Positions 9,502-29,073 of a DNA stretch of 64,000 nucleotides are shown here, one piece after another. The DNA comes from Brienomyrus brachyistius (Eukaryota; Chordata; Actinopteri; Osteoglossiformes; Mormyridae): the NCBI RefSeq assembly GCF_023856365.1, contig NC_064538.1, positions 1,367,501-1,431,500 of the forward strand. The letters run 5' to 3'. The translations under genes were made by a program, and so were the position numbers. The notes below the pieces were generated by a model. It saw only the letters and a list, made by a program, of their open reading frames with translations. It ran no database searches and was not told the origin of the DNA. Positions within the stretch are counted from its first letter, which is position 1. Each line of letters opens with the position of its first letter.

Positions 9502-12500
9502 TCACAGCTCATGCTGGCTGCCATGTGGCGCCGGCAGCTCCCTGATGTCGCAGTTCTGGATGAACTCGAAGTAGAAAAACACAGAGTCTTCGTAATTCTT
9601 CGTGCCGATTCTCTCATTCACGCCATGAAACCTAGTCATGAGAGAGATACTCGATAATGAGAATGAATGGACGGGACTCTGGCCCAGATCACAACAATGA
9701 AGACTGGGAACTATGGAAAAACATCTACAAGAATAAAACAATCATTGGAATTTCCGTCTGCCTGACTACCCTACACTTCCATTGTCTATCAATATTGGCA
9801 CATCAACCTGCTAAATCTATGCAATTGCCTTGCATTGGTCATAATTCAGCCTGGTATCTAAAGCTGTGACTTCCCTCATCCATCCATCCATCCATGGTCT
9901 GCCGCTTATCTGGGGTCGGGTCGTGGGGGCAGCAGTCTTAGCAGAGATGCCCAGACCTCCCTCTCACCAGCCACCTCCTCCAGCACCTCCATGGGAATAC
10001 CAGGGAGTTCCCAGGCCAGTCGAGAGATATAATCTCTCCATTGTGTCCTGGGTCTGCCCCGGGCCTCCTCCCAGTTGGACATGCCCCAAACAACCCCCCC
10101 CCCAGGAGCCGTCCAGGAGGCATCCTAGATAGATGCCCAAACCACCTCAACTGGCTCCTTTCAATGCAGCTCTACTTTGAGCCCCTCCCGAATGTCTGAG
10201 CTACTCATTCTCTAAGGCTGAACACAGATACCCTGCAGGGGGAAATCATTTTGTCCGCTTGTATCCATGATCTCATTCTTTCGGTCACTACCCAGAGCTC
10301 ATGACCATGCCTCAGTTCCCTCTTTACCACAACAGAATGATACAGCATCCGCATTACTGCGGTGACAAAGGGCAGCCCTGGTGGAGTCCAACGCCCACCA
10401 GGAACAAGTCTGACTTACTGCTGGCAATGTGAACCAAACTCTCACTCCATTTGTACAGGGATCTGATGGCCCATAACAACAGACCCTGTACCCCATTCTC
10501 TAAAACACCCCCCACAGGACCCCCCCAAGAGATACGATCGTTTTCCTTTTCTACATCCACAAACTCCCATGAACCCTGCAGTATGCTGGTGCGGGTGAAG
10601 GGGCAGTGTCCTGCGACCAGGACAGAATTCACATTGTTGAACCAGTGTTTTGGGTCAAGACCATAGTTTTTCTTAGCCATGCACACGACCTTGCACACTA
10701 GTTATTAAGTTTTGAGCAGGAAGTCAAGAAATCAGACTTCAGGGAACTTCGGTGTTTCACCACTTAAACATTAACAAGAACAGGCTGCTGCACAAGCACC
10801 TGGCAGGCGACGAATCACTGGGTAACTACATCCCTTATCATGTAGAAACGAAAGGAAATAACCGTGCAAAAGAAAATGTGACACTGCGCTGAGCAAAATA
10901 AGTCCTGCCTGGGCAGCTGCTTCACAGAGTTTACAAAGGAGAGGAGGCCATTCGGCCCATCAAGCTTGCATGGGGAAAATTCAACCAATAGCTTAAAGTT
11001 GTCAAAATCTCATATAGCTCTGCTTTAAAGGAACCCAGGGTTTTAGCTTGCGCTACACTAGCCGGAAGACTATTCCATACTCTAACTACACGCTGTGTAA
11101 AGAAGTGCTTCCTCAAATTCATTTTAAAATGTTCTCTCACTAATTTCCACTTATGGCCACGAGTTCTAGTATTTAGACCTGTTAGAATCTTATATACCTG
11201 GATCATGTCCCCCCCTTAGTCTCCTTTGCTCGAGGCTGAACAGGTTCAGCTCAGCTAACCTCTCCTCATAAGACATTCCCCTAAAAAGGTGTGTTTTACT
11301 GGGGCTTTAGTACTATCTATACATCTATGTTGTTCTACTGTGAGCTGTGCAGCAAATACGAGCAGAAGCATCCCAGCGCTTGGTGTGTGGAGTCCGGAAC
11401 ACGAAAATAGTTCCTGCATTAAACTGCTCACTACAAAGTCTGTGGATTATCTTCAGTAACCGGGTCATAATTTCTCATAATAAAACTCTTTCGGCACTTT
11501 AAACACCACAGAAAAATGCCTTTCAGTTGCATTATATTCAAGAGAAGCTCAACATTTCTACGGCTAGTAACTCCAAAATGAGGCGACTCCTAGCAGAGCA
11601 AAGCTATGTGGATAAAAAGAAGTAAAGCCCCTTTAAAACACACCTTTTTCAGCTTGAACTGCCCATTTAAGCTGAAATAATAATGTCTTCCGCTGTACGA
11701 TACTAACCTCTTTGTATCCCCTGGTTTAAACCAGACAGGGGCAAAGCGGTATATGTTTTTGGTCAGCGTAGTATAATGGCGACTGTCTGTGTTTCCGATG
11801 CACAACCCTAGACAAAAAAAAAAAATGGAATGACATCGGATATGGGGTTACAACTCTGCTGTTCAGATTTAACTTGCCATACGAGGACCTGGTCGGCAAA
11901 TAGCTTGGACCTCGAGGTAGTGTTTTACCAGGGGCTACTGCCACTTGTGGGAACATGTCCAGCACCGTCTTCTTGATCAGCTGGTACCCAAAAGACTCCT
12001 CATCGTAGGAGCTTACAGGCAGCGGGTCAAATCCCTCCATCAGCTCAATATTCACCCGTTCATCATCCACCACCCCTCTGATTAGCTCTAGTACCTAGGA
12101 TGGAAAGCTGAACGTCATCTGCTCGTGTGTCCACGGGTGAAGACATGATATTAGGAATACTTTAAGAAAATAGTAATTTCATTTTCATTATCCTATTCAT
12201 TCGCCTGGTTTAGGGGTTTGAAACTATTCTTTTGAAGCAGGACACAGAAACACCACCTTCAGACATCACAGCTTTTCCCGTCATTCTCGAGTCTCCAGTT
12301 ATCCCACTTAATGAATTATCTCACCCTGTGGTTCATGTATGGAACTTAACTCATCTCAACATTTTTGTTCCCACCCTCTAATCCAGCAATGAAGCAGAAG
12401 ATGGGGGGGGGGGCTACTCACCTCCTGCACCGTCTGTGCAGGGTGGATGCGGAAATTCACAAATGCCTCTGCATATGGAGGTATGATGTTAACCTGGAAA

Positions 12501-15500
12501 GTAAGGAACGCAGAGGAATCACTGCCAGGCCCGGACAGTTACACACAAGGATTATTTTCATGCTGGCAAACAAAGGCCAGAATCATGGATATGAAAGAGG
12601 TCTCCTGACATCTATTTAGTCTGAGTTCCATGCATGAGCAAGAAACTGCAGAAGCAGACGTTAGGAATCTCAAAACCAGCGTGATCTGTGAACAGCCATG
12701 AGTACTACAGCCTGGAATTTGAGAGGATAGAAAATAAAACTCTGTATACCAGACAATTTTCTGTCAAAGAAAAAAACGGGAAGATGTCAAAGGAGTAAAA
12801 CGGTTGAGCTTAAGGACTCTTAAGCTGTAAACTTTGGGTTAAACAGAGGTTACCGGTAACAGTGAATAAGCAAACGAGTAACAAATTTGAAGAAATAACT
12901 GGTATGTAGCAAGAGGTTTGTTAATGCAACAACATGACATATGCAATTTCAGAGAAATACAATGTAGCACCTTAACCCCTCCGTGGAACATGGAGACGGC
13001 AGTGGTCGTACGGACAAAAGCATTCGTTTCCGGACTCCTTTGCATTATCCTGTAGAGACAACAAACCCAGAGAGGTTAGTGAAGACCCACATCAGAAAAA
13101 GATGGCACCATTCCATGTGAAACTGCAATCACCTTCCAAGCAGGGGGGAAAACAGCCACAAGTTGGACATGATAAACTTCAGCGGGAGGGCAAACTGTTA
13201 AGAGAAACCACAGTAAGTGACTGTAAAGCAGACAGGCAAATACAAAGCAGGCCCCTCTGCCTTACTTTTGGTACAGTCCGGTGATACAGTGTTAATCTGC
13301 CAGTAAGTAATCTGCCATTATCAGTGTGGACAGCTGAGGTAGGGGCTCAAGCCTGACCTTGTACGCAAGATGCTCAAACGTGCTGCGTTCGGGACCGTAG
13401 CCAAACAGTATAGGCAGGGGATTCTTCTCAAGTCTGGGAGAAGACACAGCTTTCAGACATGAAGTCATTCCAAGGAGATGACGCCCTCTACAGCTTCAAC
13501 TGATATTTAATATTTACACTTTAGAGAATAATCATAGAAAACCTTACAAAATAATAATAATAATAATAATAATAATCAGGGACTGACATAACTGGTACAG
13601 AAGTATGCATTCACCTTCAAAAACAATACATGCGACAATCGATTGTGGTAACAGTTATTTTACGTAGGTAAATAATCACAAGGTAATCAGCACAAATACA
13701 CAGAAAATAAGTACACCTTTACACTGTTACAAACAATCGATTGTCACACATATCGTTTTTATAGGTGAATGCGTACTTGCATATGTAAATCCCTGATGAT
13801 GATAATAATAATAAATTGGTAAAGACCCAACAGATAAGGAAAAGACAGACAGCACAGAGCTCCTCCAGGCCATAATAAAAACAACATACACAGATGACAA
13901 AACGTTGACATCACTGATCAATGCAGTAATAAACAATGCAGTAATAAACAATGTGCCATTTAAAAAATTATATTAATAAACAGCTCAGATCATTGGGATA
14001 ACTTCCAAATAAAGGAATTAGTGTTCAATTTAAACACGCATTTTTAACATCTTTAGGGTGTTTGTCTAAACCTATTCCCCAACATCACTCACTGGATACA
14101 CAACTGGATGCCATGGAAACAGACCTAAGGAACCCACTGGATGTTACCTAGTAACTGCACCAGCAAGGATGCCGATGCTGGTTTCACTGGGAGGCATGGA
14201 GGAGTGGCCGGGGAGGGCAGAGACGCTGAGCTTCACCGTGGCCTGCCCCTTCTCTGTGACTCCTATTCTGCAGGTGGAGGGCGATCACGCATTATAAAAG
14301 CTCATCGGCTGAACTCCGAACTGCTGGAACAGATGGCAATCAGAAAGCAAACCTGGCAACTAATTTCACAGCCACATGGGGGGACAGTAGTCCTGTAACC
14401 ATTTCACAGGTTCCATGAAGGTGTTACTAATGCTACCTATGACCGCAAGAGAGAGGTGCACATGAGGGAGACTCACAGAGCGACTGGTCCCTGCAGGCCA
14501 CTGATGACTCCATCCAGAACAGCCAGACCCTCATCCATGACAAAAGCCAAGCTCACCCCTCGCGACTCCAGCAACTTCACAATGTTCTTGGCCCCGTTGT
14601 GGCCCCCCACCTGGTACAAACCACATGGCAACACTGCTAACTGTGTTCCACGTTCAAGAACCACAGTTAGGCTCTTTATAACGTGTTCTGTATGTGGGGC
14701 ACATATTGCCTGTCCCTCTTCATTCCTGCCAGTGTGACATCACATCCCACGTTCCCCATTAATGTGGATAAATGCATATTTAAAAACTCCTCCAGCGACC
14801 TGCGTCCATGGTTACAGCAGAAAACCTTCAGGGAGCGACAGCATCAATAGTAAAGTTTCATCAGTTTTAAAGTATTAGAATGCAAATTAAGGGTCGTTAT
14901 CAGTTAAAGGATTTGCACTAAACTCACTTACCTCTTCATCATGACCCAGTCCAACGTAGAAGCCACGTCTGGGTACATAGCCACGCTCAACCAAGTACTC
15001 CAGTGCCTGCAGAATTCCCTTAATTTACAGACAAAAATGTCCTTATCAGTCACTGCAACAAATGTATACGGTGGATTTATCTTGAGCTGTACTGTAGTCA
15101 ATAAGTTTCAATAAGTCTACACACTGGCTTATGGAAAATTACCTTTGTATGGAAATTGAGGGCAGCGAGGCACAGAACGCCTTTCCGATTCTCCAATAAA
15201 TGTTTTTCAACCGTCACCGACTATGTGAAAAGCGCCGGCTGATGGAGGCATACACTGAGGGTTCGCAGGATGCCCTTGACCGAACGCTGCCTGCCTCTCG
15301 CGCCCTGCCCGCCTTTCCCACAGCATGCCAATTCGTTCGGCTGCCTCCCGCTCACAACAGGTGTAAGACAACTGAGATCTGAACTCTAACCGGAGCTGTC
15401 AGAAGTGATGGGATCAGACGGCCTTTGAAATCCGTGATTACCCAAAGGGAAGCGGCAAAGTAACGCGAACAGAAGGGCGAGACAGATGAGGCAGACCATC

Positions 15501-18500
15501 GCCGGCAAGCAGAGGCCCGCCGGCCTTACCTCGCCCCTCAGCGAGTATGGGGGAGGTCATCATGACTGATAGTGTAGAATGCCCACCACAGCAGAATGCT
15601 TGTCGTCGATGGTTCCCCGGCCATATATGAACCCGTCTATCTCCGCTCCGGAGAAAGGGGGAGCATCCCACCCGTCGCTCTCCATTGCAGGCACCACGTC
15701 GATGTGGGCGAGCAGCATGTAAGACTGCAGGGAGGAGTCCGAGCCTGGCATCCAGAAGAGGTGGCTGTAGTTGGACACCACCTCATGCTTCACCAGAGGA
15801 GAAGAGAACACTGCAGGAAACACTGGCGACCAAAAAAATAAGTCAGCACCACCTGAACCAGAGCAAATAACAATACAGTTTTAGTACACGTGGATGGTAA
15901 ATTATTTTTCCATACCTGGTGTAAAGTGCTACTGATAAATGCCACCTTATCGTCTAAAGAAGTGCCTCAGTGGTTTTCTTTATCGTGGTATAATATTGTT
16001 GGGGACTTTAGAAAAGTGGATATCTGCTGACGCCCCCCGTATCTTCGAACAACACAAGACCCAGAGAATGCTCTTATCTCCTTATGACCTTAACACTACG
16101 ATCCCTGAAGTCAACGAAATTTTTCGGACGCACCTCGGGTGGAGCCCCCCCCTCACTCCCCACACAAGCTGCCCGCCCCCTCATCAGCGCCAATCAACAC
16201 CTATTGTTTTGCAAATGAAAGCGGAGTTTCACGGTTTCAGCTTCGGGTCTGCACAGAAACGTTTTCTAACAGTGTGGTCTGAGGAATCGTAAAATACATG
16301 CGTTAATATATCCTAATTTGAAACACACTTGAATCCCCATTTCTCTTGATTCGGTAATTTCAGTTTCAAGAAAGTATTTGATGGAATAAATACATGCATT
16401 TGCTTACTGCCTGTAGCAATCGGTAATCTGATTTTCAGTTTTAAAGTTCGATCAGGGCTAAATGACACATTAATTAATTTATGTCATTAAAATTACCCTG
16501 GCATGATATTTGCATTATAAATGTACCGACAGACAAAGCATTTTTATAGGTAATGAAGAAAAACCTGCAACTTGCAATGTGCAAAGACCGTAATCCCCGT
16601 AAGAAGTGCATGCACACAAAAGACTGCTGATTACTATGTCCATTTGTTATGAGAGCACAATGCGCTTTGAATGTAAACACTGACGTTGCTACTTGCGAAA
16701 AAGATCGCGCAGTTATGAGCGCACAAAAGACTGTAAATTACTGAGGACGTGTGTGCATTTGTGCGTAGGATTATGAGATGCCACGGTGAACTTCACACGG
16801 AAGCAATTCACATGTTACATGGGAAACATTGCGCAGTTATCAGCGCACAAAAGACTGTAAATTACTCCCGACGTGTGTGCATTTGTGTGTGGGATTATGA
16901 GATGCCGCAGTGCACACAAACACTTCGTGATGTACGTATGAAACAGGATGGGCAATTATGAGCACACAAAAGTGCTAATTATTCAAAAACAGATTGTGGT
17001 CCAGATATATAATTACGGCATAATAAAAAAAAGACTTTCGCGTGCGTGTGTGTTTCCGTATCACATTCAATCGGTTATTTTTGATATAATAAATACATAC
17101 AGTTGATGTCTGCAACAATCTGTGTAACCTTATTCAGTTGTAAAAGTTAGAGCTAAAAGATAAATTGATTTACATATATCGGTAAAAGAACCCTGGCATA
17201 ACATTAGCGCGATATATGCATTATAAATGAATCACTAAGTAAGAACTCAGGACACTGCAGCTGCGCTTTGCATGAAGGCTAAAGATGGCTCTGTTTGGGA
17301 AAAAGAAACTTCGGCGTCGATTTATGCAAGAAAAAGAGACTGAAAAAGAAATGAAGACACAGCTTAGACAAGCTTCTGTTCCTCAGCTTGCCACTGGAAA
17401 GAGGACTCAGTGTCAGGTGCTCCGTCACTGTAATAGGAACCACAGTACAGAGAGATGTGTGCAGTGTGACAGGTACACCTGTCGCAAGTGTAGGAAGGAG
17501 GGTCCTTGGGTGTGTGATGACTGCTAGTGGATAGAAAAGGTTTTGTATCTTTAGTGTATGTGCTTATTTTGTATAATAAATGTGTATCTTCCACTTGAAT
17601 GACACGGACTCTCTCTCTCTATCATACACACACATGCTCTTTATCTTTATACCATCTGATACTTGAAATTTACACATTCTTTGTCAATATTCCTGCAGCT
17701 TGTACTCGTGAATCAATGATGCAACTTTTTCCCATGTGGCACATGAAGTGTTTACATCAGAAATGCACATGCGTGCACATGTATGACATGTTATTTCATC
17801 ATACATTTACACATATAGTTGTAGACACAGAACATACATCAAAATATATGTATTTGCTATATCAAAATATATTTGTGTAATTGACACCACGGTTACCGTA
17901 GTAGATTTGGGGGTTCCACTGTATTTCAAATTATTATGTATCAAAGCATGTGAATCCTTACAATACATCACTAGATAAACTCTTTAGTGCAGACCTGAGT
18001 TGAAGAAGTGACTTCAGGCTGGGGGGCGACTTCAGCTGAGTGACTGTGATTCATTTGCAAAACAAAAGGTGTTAATGGTGCTGGAGAGGGGGCGGGCAGC
18101 TTGTGAGGGGAGTAAGAGGGGGGGCTCCTTGTGAGGAGAGCCTCATTTTTCCAGGAATTCTAGTGTTAAGCGATTTCAATCGTGTTGGCAGAACCTCGCC
18201 TTTATTACACGCGTACGCCTGGAGCCGAGGCGTGATCTCCGCCGGCAGCGGGGGGCTCGGCGGCGCTGGCGAGGCTCTCACCTCTTTCCAGGAAGCGCCC
18301 GAACTCCTGCAGCGCGGTCGCGTTCAGGTCGTTCTCCGCAAATGACACGGTGGGTATCTTGATAGCCTCTTAACGACAGATACACAACAGAATTAATGCA
18401 CGTACTCATCCGTCAGAATAGCAATCCAGCCACAATATGCTTTGCGCAACATTATCACAATTCTCAAAGTTACAGTTACCATATTACTGACAATAAATTT

Positions 18501-18931
18501 CAAAGTCATTTCATGTAGTCTTCAGTGCACATTTTATTTAAAAGGCGCCTTTCTAGCACCCAGGGACACTACAATAAAGCAAAGAACCATAAAATAACTG
18601 TGGCAAGTCTAAAATAATGTAACTGAATCACTGGCTTATCGTTTTAAGACTAAAAACAGTAAGTACCGGGAGTTTACAAAGTGACAGTGGAAGCCGTGGT
18701 GTGAATGCTACCTTTCAGATTGGCAAGGAGCTGCTTTCTCTGTGCTGCGCTTATATGCGCTGGGATGTTGGCTGTTCGCTCCCATTTTCCGAGCTGAAGC
18801 CCGGAATTAACATCCAGTGAAAACGTCCGGATCGTAGCAGCAAGCAGCACGACAACCAAGACCAGTATGAAGCTTAGAAATACAATTCTTAGAAATGCAA
18901 GCAGCTTCGCTCCCCCAGACCGGCCAGTCAT
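9502..18931 (-). CDS. pm20d1: N-fatty-acyl-amino acid synthase/hydrolase PM20D1 (M20 peptidase family)
   Basis: Secreted-pathway zinc enzyme that reversibly condenses fatty acids with amino acids to N-acyl amino acids. Coding exons in transcript order: 18931-18712, 18368-18282, 15822-15587, 15018-14932, 14610-14477, 14267-14148, 13433-13358, 13194-13133, 13049-12971, 12493-12422, 12094-11929, 11807-11708, 9631-9502, giving 522 aa (human 502). The M20 metal and catalytic set is complete: AHIDVVPA (His142, Asp144), GTIDDK (Asp175), GHDEE (Glu209/210), MDEG (Asp236) and a C-terminal FHGVNERI (His482). Other matches to human PM20D1 are [25 protein letters not shown] and IGNTDSRHY. Residues 10-34 are a hydrophobic segment after a basic start, either an uncleaved signal anchor or a signal peptide. 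I chose ATG 18931 over upstream ATG 19036 because it directly precedes this segment. Exon 3 uses a weak GTGGGC donor. Confidence 0.95.
9880..10700 (-). mobile_element. non-LTR retrotransposon 3' fragment (reverse transcriptase end and tail)
   Basis: In intron 12 of pm20d1. On the minus strand, broken frames encode RT-like peptides ([13 protein letters not shown] near 10360-10400) and a typical C-terminal stretch ([16 protein letters not shown] from 10150). It ends with AGATAAGCGG and an ATGGATGG tail at 9880-9897. Frameshifts and stops show it is dead. Clade not assigned. The tail resembles that of the SINE family in this window. Confidence 0.85.
10925..11285 (-). mobile_element. CR1-like LINE 3' end
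   Basis: The minus strand encodes a LINE ORF2 C-terminus: [17 protein letters not shown], then [17 protein letters not shown] and FKAELYE, a pattern typical of CR1/L2-type elements. Only this 3' end is present. It lies in intron 12 of pm20d1 beside the other LINE fragment. The clade is recognised from the peptide pattern only. Confidence 0.8.
13547..13576. repeat. (TAA)n microsatellite
   Basis: About ten ATA/TAA triplets directly left of the foldback MITE. A shorter run (13798-13815) lies on its right side, which suggests that the MITE inserted into the microsatellite. Confidence 0.9.
13575..13797. mobile_element. foldback MITE in pm20d1 intron 6
   Basis: The left arm ATCAGGGACTGACATAACTGG, continuing to GCATTCACC, and the right arm ending AAATCCCTGAT are imperfect inverted repeats. 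The symmetry continues inward to paired ACAATCGATTGT motifs near 13635 and 13735. No ORF. A relative with the same end (CAGGGATGTGCATAACTGG) lies at 43980-44263. Confidence 0.75.
16610..16975. repeat. about 120-bp tandem repeat inside the piggyBac element
   Basis: The phrase CACAAAAGACTGTAAATTACT followed by GACGTGTGTGCATTTGTG and GGATTATGAGATGCC occurs from about 16722 and again from about 16844. Partial copies flank them near 16612 and 16963. It is AT-rich and non-coding. Confidence 0.7.
17285..17527 (+). CDS. piggyBac transposase C-terminal Cys-rich remnant (80 aa)
   Basis: An uninterrupted 80-codon ORF inside the piggyBac element, MALFGKKK to WVCDDC. It starts with a charged, helix-like segment and ends in a zinc-ribbon-like run: Cys/His spaced as CQVLRHC, then CVQC, CRKC and WVCDDC. 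This matches the Cys-rich C-terminal domain of piggyBac transposases, which binds the element's ends. The DDD catalytic core is absent, so it cannot transpose by itself. An AATAAA lies at 17574-17579. It may be a truncated remnant or a small expressed DNA-binding protein. Confidence 0.5.
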   Translation: MALFGKKKLRRRFMQEKETEKEMKTQLRQASVPQLATGKRTQCQVLRHCNRNHSTERCVQCDRYTCRKCRKEGPWVCDDC

Positions 18932-19058
18932 ATTAGTGCTGCTCGCCGTCGTTCGAGAATCGAGAATAAATTGAGCGACATGACTTCCGGTTACAGGCTT
19001 CAAAATAAAAGTGACTCCAACTGCAGAAAAATACAATCCGTACTGGTGATCAAGGTTA

Positions 19059-19437
19059 AGGGGCAGTGGTTAGCACTGTGTGGGGCGGCATGGTGGTGCA
19101 GTGGTTAGCACTGTTGCCTCACACCTCTGGGACCCGGATTCGAGTCTCCACCTGGGTCACATGTGTGTAGAGTTTGCATGTTCTCCCCATGTCGTCGTGG
19201 GGTTTCCTCCGGGTACTCCGGTTTCCCCCCACAGTCCAAAAACATGCTGAGGCTAATTGGAGTTGCTAAATTGCCCGTAGAAGTGCATGCGTGAGTGAAT
19301 GGTGTGTGAGTGTGCCCTGCGATGGGCTGGCCCCCCATCCTGGGTTGTTCCCTGCCTCGTGCCCATTGCTTCCGGGATAGGCTCCGGACCCCCCGCGACC
19401 CAGTAGGATAAGCGGTTTGGAAAATGGATGGATGGAT
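19059..19437 (+). mobile_element. SINE with 5' stutter just upstream of pm20d1
   Basis: A full SINE copy (head GGGGCGGCATGGTGGTGCAG from 19081) is preceded by a partial second head (GGGGCAGTGGTTAGCACTGTG, 19060-19080). The target duplication GATCAAGGTTA is exact at 19048-19058 and 19438-19448, so both heads arrived in one event. It lies about 130 bp upstream of the pm20d1 start codon, in its probable promoter or 5' UTR. Confidence 0.9.
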
Positions 19438-19929
19438 GATCAAGGTTACATGCTTCGTGGAGTACTGCAGCCAGATGGAACATATTAAAATGAAACCAAG
19501 TAACAGCTTTTCAAAGATGTCTCTACGCAACATAAAGGCAGACTCGAGCAAAACCTAAAGATCTTAAGCTGTGCTCAGTAATTTGAGAAAGGTAGCTGTC
19601 CGTTTAGTTCACTTTTATCGTCAAGTTCAGTACAACGTCACTGGAATCCATTTACCTGCGGTTTTAGTCTTCCGTGAACATAAGCATTTAAAAACATCAC
19701 CTTTGCATGGCGACTATGACTTGTTTTATTCTTTTCTACGGTATCATAATAAAAAATGTAATACTGTTGTAAATACAATGTATTTCTCAGATGGCTCCGG
19801 CACTCCCTCCATCTAATCCCTTCTCCTCCCACACCCCAGCACACTTTCCACACCACTGCAAAGAAATCTTTGTCTCAGTGTAATCAGGTTCACCAAATCT
19901 GCATCTATGGCCGTCCTTTTATGAGACAC

Positions 19930-20910
19930 AGCTTTAGTGGTACTGCTTCCATTTTGGTGTTAGTCGTCTCAAATGAACCAGTTCCAAATCATCACCTATA
20001 CAATGTCCCGAGGGAATTTGAAAAAGATAACTCAGTTCTACAGTTAATGTGTTCACAATGTTAAGTCTCTTCCGCAGCTGTCTCGCTTTCCTTCCTTTGC
20101 TGCCACCTAGTGATACTTCAATTTGGTGTGATTAGCCTCTAAAAGAAATGCATATAATGAAATGCATATAATCCATATAATTTATTTTTAACAGGTAATA
20201 CATAACATAATCTTGTGAATGTGATAACTCAAAAAGTGCCTTCTCTAATTACCATTCTTTTTGCTGCATTAAGGGGTACTGCTTCAATTTTAATGTGATT
20301 TGTCTCAAAATCTGACCAATTCTAGAACTTCACACACAGGTAAAGTTTGAAAAGATCAATAATATACGTTGTGAGTTGTCACACTAATGAAGTATGAGGG
20401 TGCCCTTCCATTTGCAATCAATATGTGGCCACAGGTCTGGATCCTGGCATAAGCAAACCAGGCAGCTGCCTAAGGCTCGATTTGCACAAGGAGGCCCAGA
20501 CAAAGTCATGAAAATCCATATATTCATATCTAATTTGTAAATACCATTAGTCAAAATAAAAATTAAAACTATACACAAGATCAATTTTCTCCTCCCCATT
20601 AAAGCTTTGCCTATAGGGTCCCTGAGAAGGTAGATCCAGCACCGATTCAATTTTGGTTCCTTTTGCCTCACTATGAAACCGACCCCAGATCATTGACTAT
20701 ACAATATTCCTGGAGATTTTGAAAAAGATACATCTGCCACAAGATCAAATGTCTTCTGTAGATGGCCTCGTCCTACTTTGTTGGCACCTAATGCTGCACC
20801 TTCAGTTTTGCTGCAATTTGTCTGAAAATTTGATCAGCTCTAGACTTTTACCCACACAGTGCGTCTGCAAAGTTTGAAAAGCTTAAAATACTCCGAGTTA
20901 TAACACCAAC
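19930..20910. repeat. degenerate interspersed repeat, 3-4 copies
   Basis: The phrase TACTGCTTC-ATTTT-GTGT-ATT-GTCTCAAA followed by a GACCA-TTCTAGA-like motif recurs in diverged form near 19939, 20110, 20275 and 20790. In two places it is followed by CACACA and AAGTTTGAAAAG. A companion block (TATACAAT, then TTTGAAAAAGATA) recurs near 20000 and 20697. No coding capacity was seen. Confidence 0.5.
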
Positions 20911-21463
20911 AAGGTACATGTTTGCAGTGGCAGCAGACGAGTCCGTAAACTAGTAACAGCAGCAAATCAAATCCCAACATAAGACACTGTAAATTTTGGA
21001 TTTTGTCTGCATATAGCATCACTATATTGAAACACACAAGAACACAAGTTAAATCCTTTAATGATGAGTGGAAGGTCCTTAGACTAAAATGTATAAGATC
21101 ACTTTCGCCAGGCTGTGGTTGCTGTTGATACACCATCCGCCTTGAGCTTCCTCTTACCTAGACTGGACTGCATAATTGACTGTAAACGGACAGCAGTTTG
21201 GCTTCTACTATTTCCATACAACCGCTTCTGGCTCAAAGTGCACACACACACAGACATCATATAAAACAATCTATTTTTAAATTCAGTATTTACTCATTTT
21301 CATTCAAAAAAAAAAATACAAATAAATCCAATTGAAGGATCCCCCTTTCCTTTACATGGAGATTAAGCTTTATAAAAGAGTGCCAGTGTTTGTTTGTCTG
21401 GCAAATTTTTTCCCTCCGTTGCTATGGAAACCAATAGAAAGAGCCAGACCGAGGTAGCAGAAG

Positions 21464-29073
<7,610 letters not shown>

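Larger units (their letters stand above)
16094..18165. mobile_element. piggyBac-type DNA transposon, internally deleted, TTAA-flanked
   Basis: It lies in intron 2 of pm20d1. Both ends begin CACTA and abut TTAA (16090-16093 and 18166-18169), the target and duplication of piggyBac transposases. Subterminal sequence is also inverted: the GAGCCCCCCCCTCACTCC and CAAGCTGCCCGCCCCC blocks near 16142-16183 recur as reverse complements at about 18083-18126. At 2072 bp it is shorter than a complete element. Only a C-terminal-like Cys-rich ORF (17285-17527) remains of the transposase. Confidence 0.88.

Noticed and set aside
15939..16292. A 117-aa + strand ORF overlapping the piggyBac left end.
   Set aside because: It crosses the transposon border (16094) and includes the GC-rich terminal block; no recognisable protein.
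18932..19036. An upstream ATG adding 35 residues to pm20d1.
   Set aside because: The extension is not like a signal sequence and would bury the hydrophobic segment; the ATG at 18931 has A at -3 and fits the family better.
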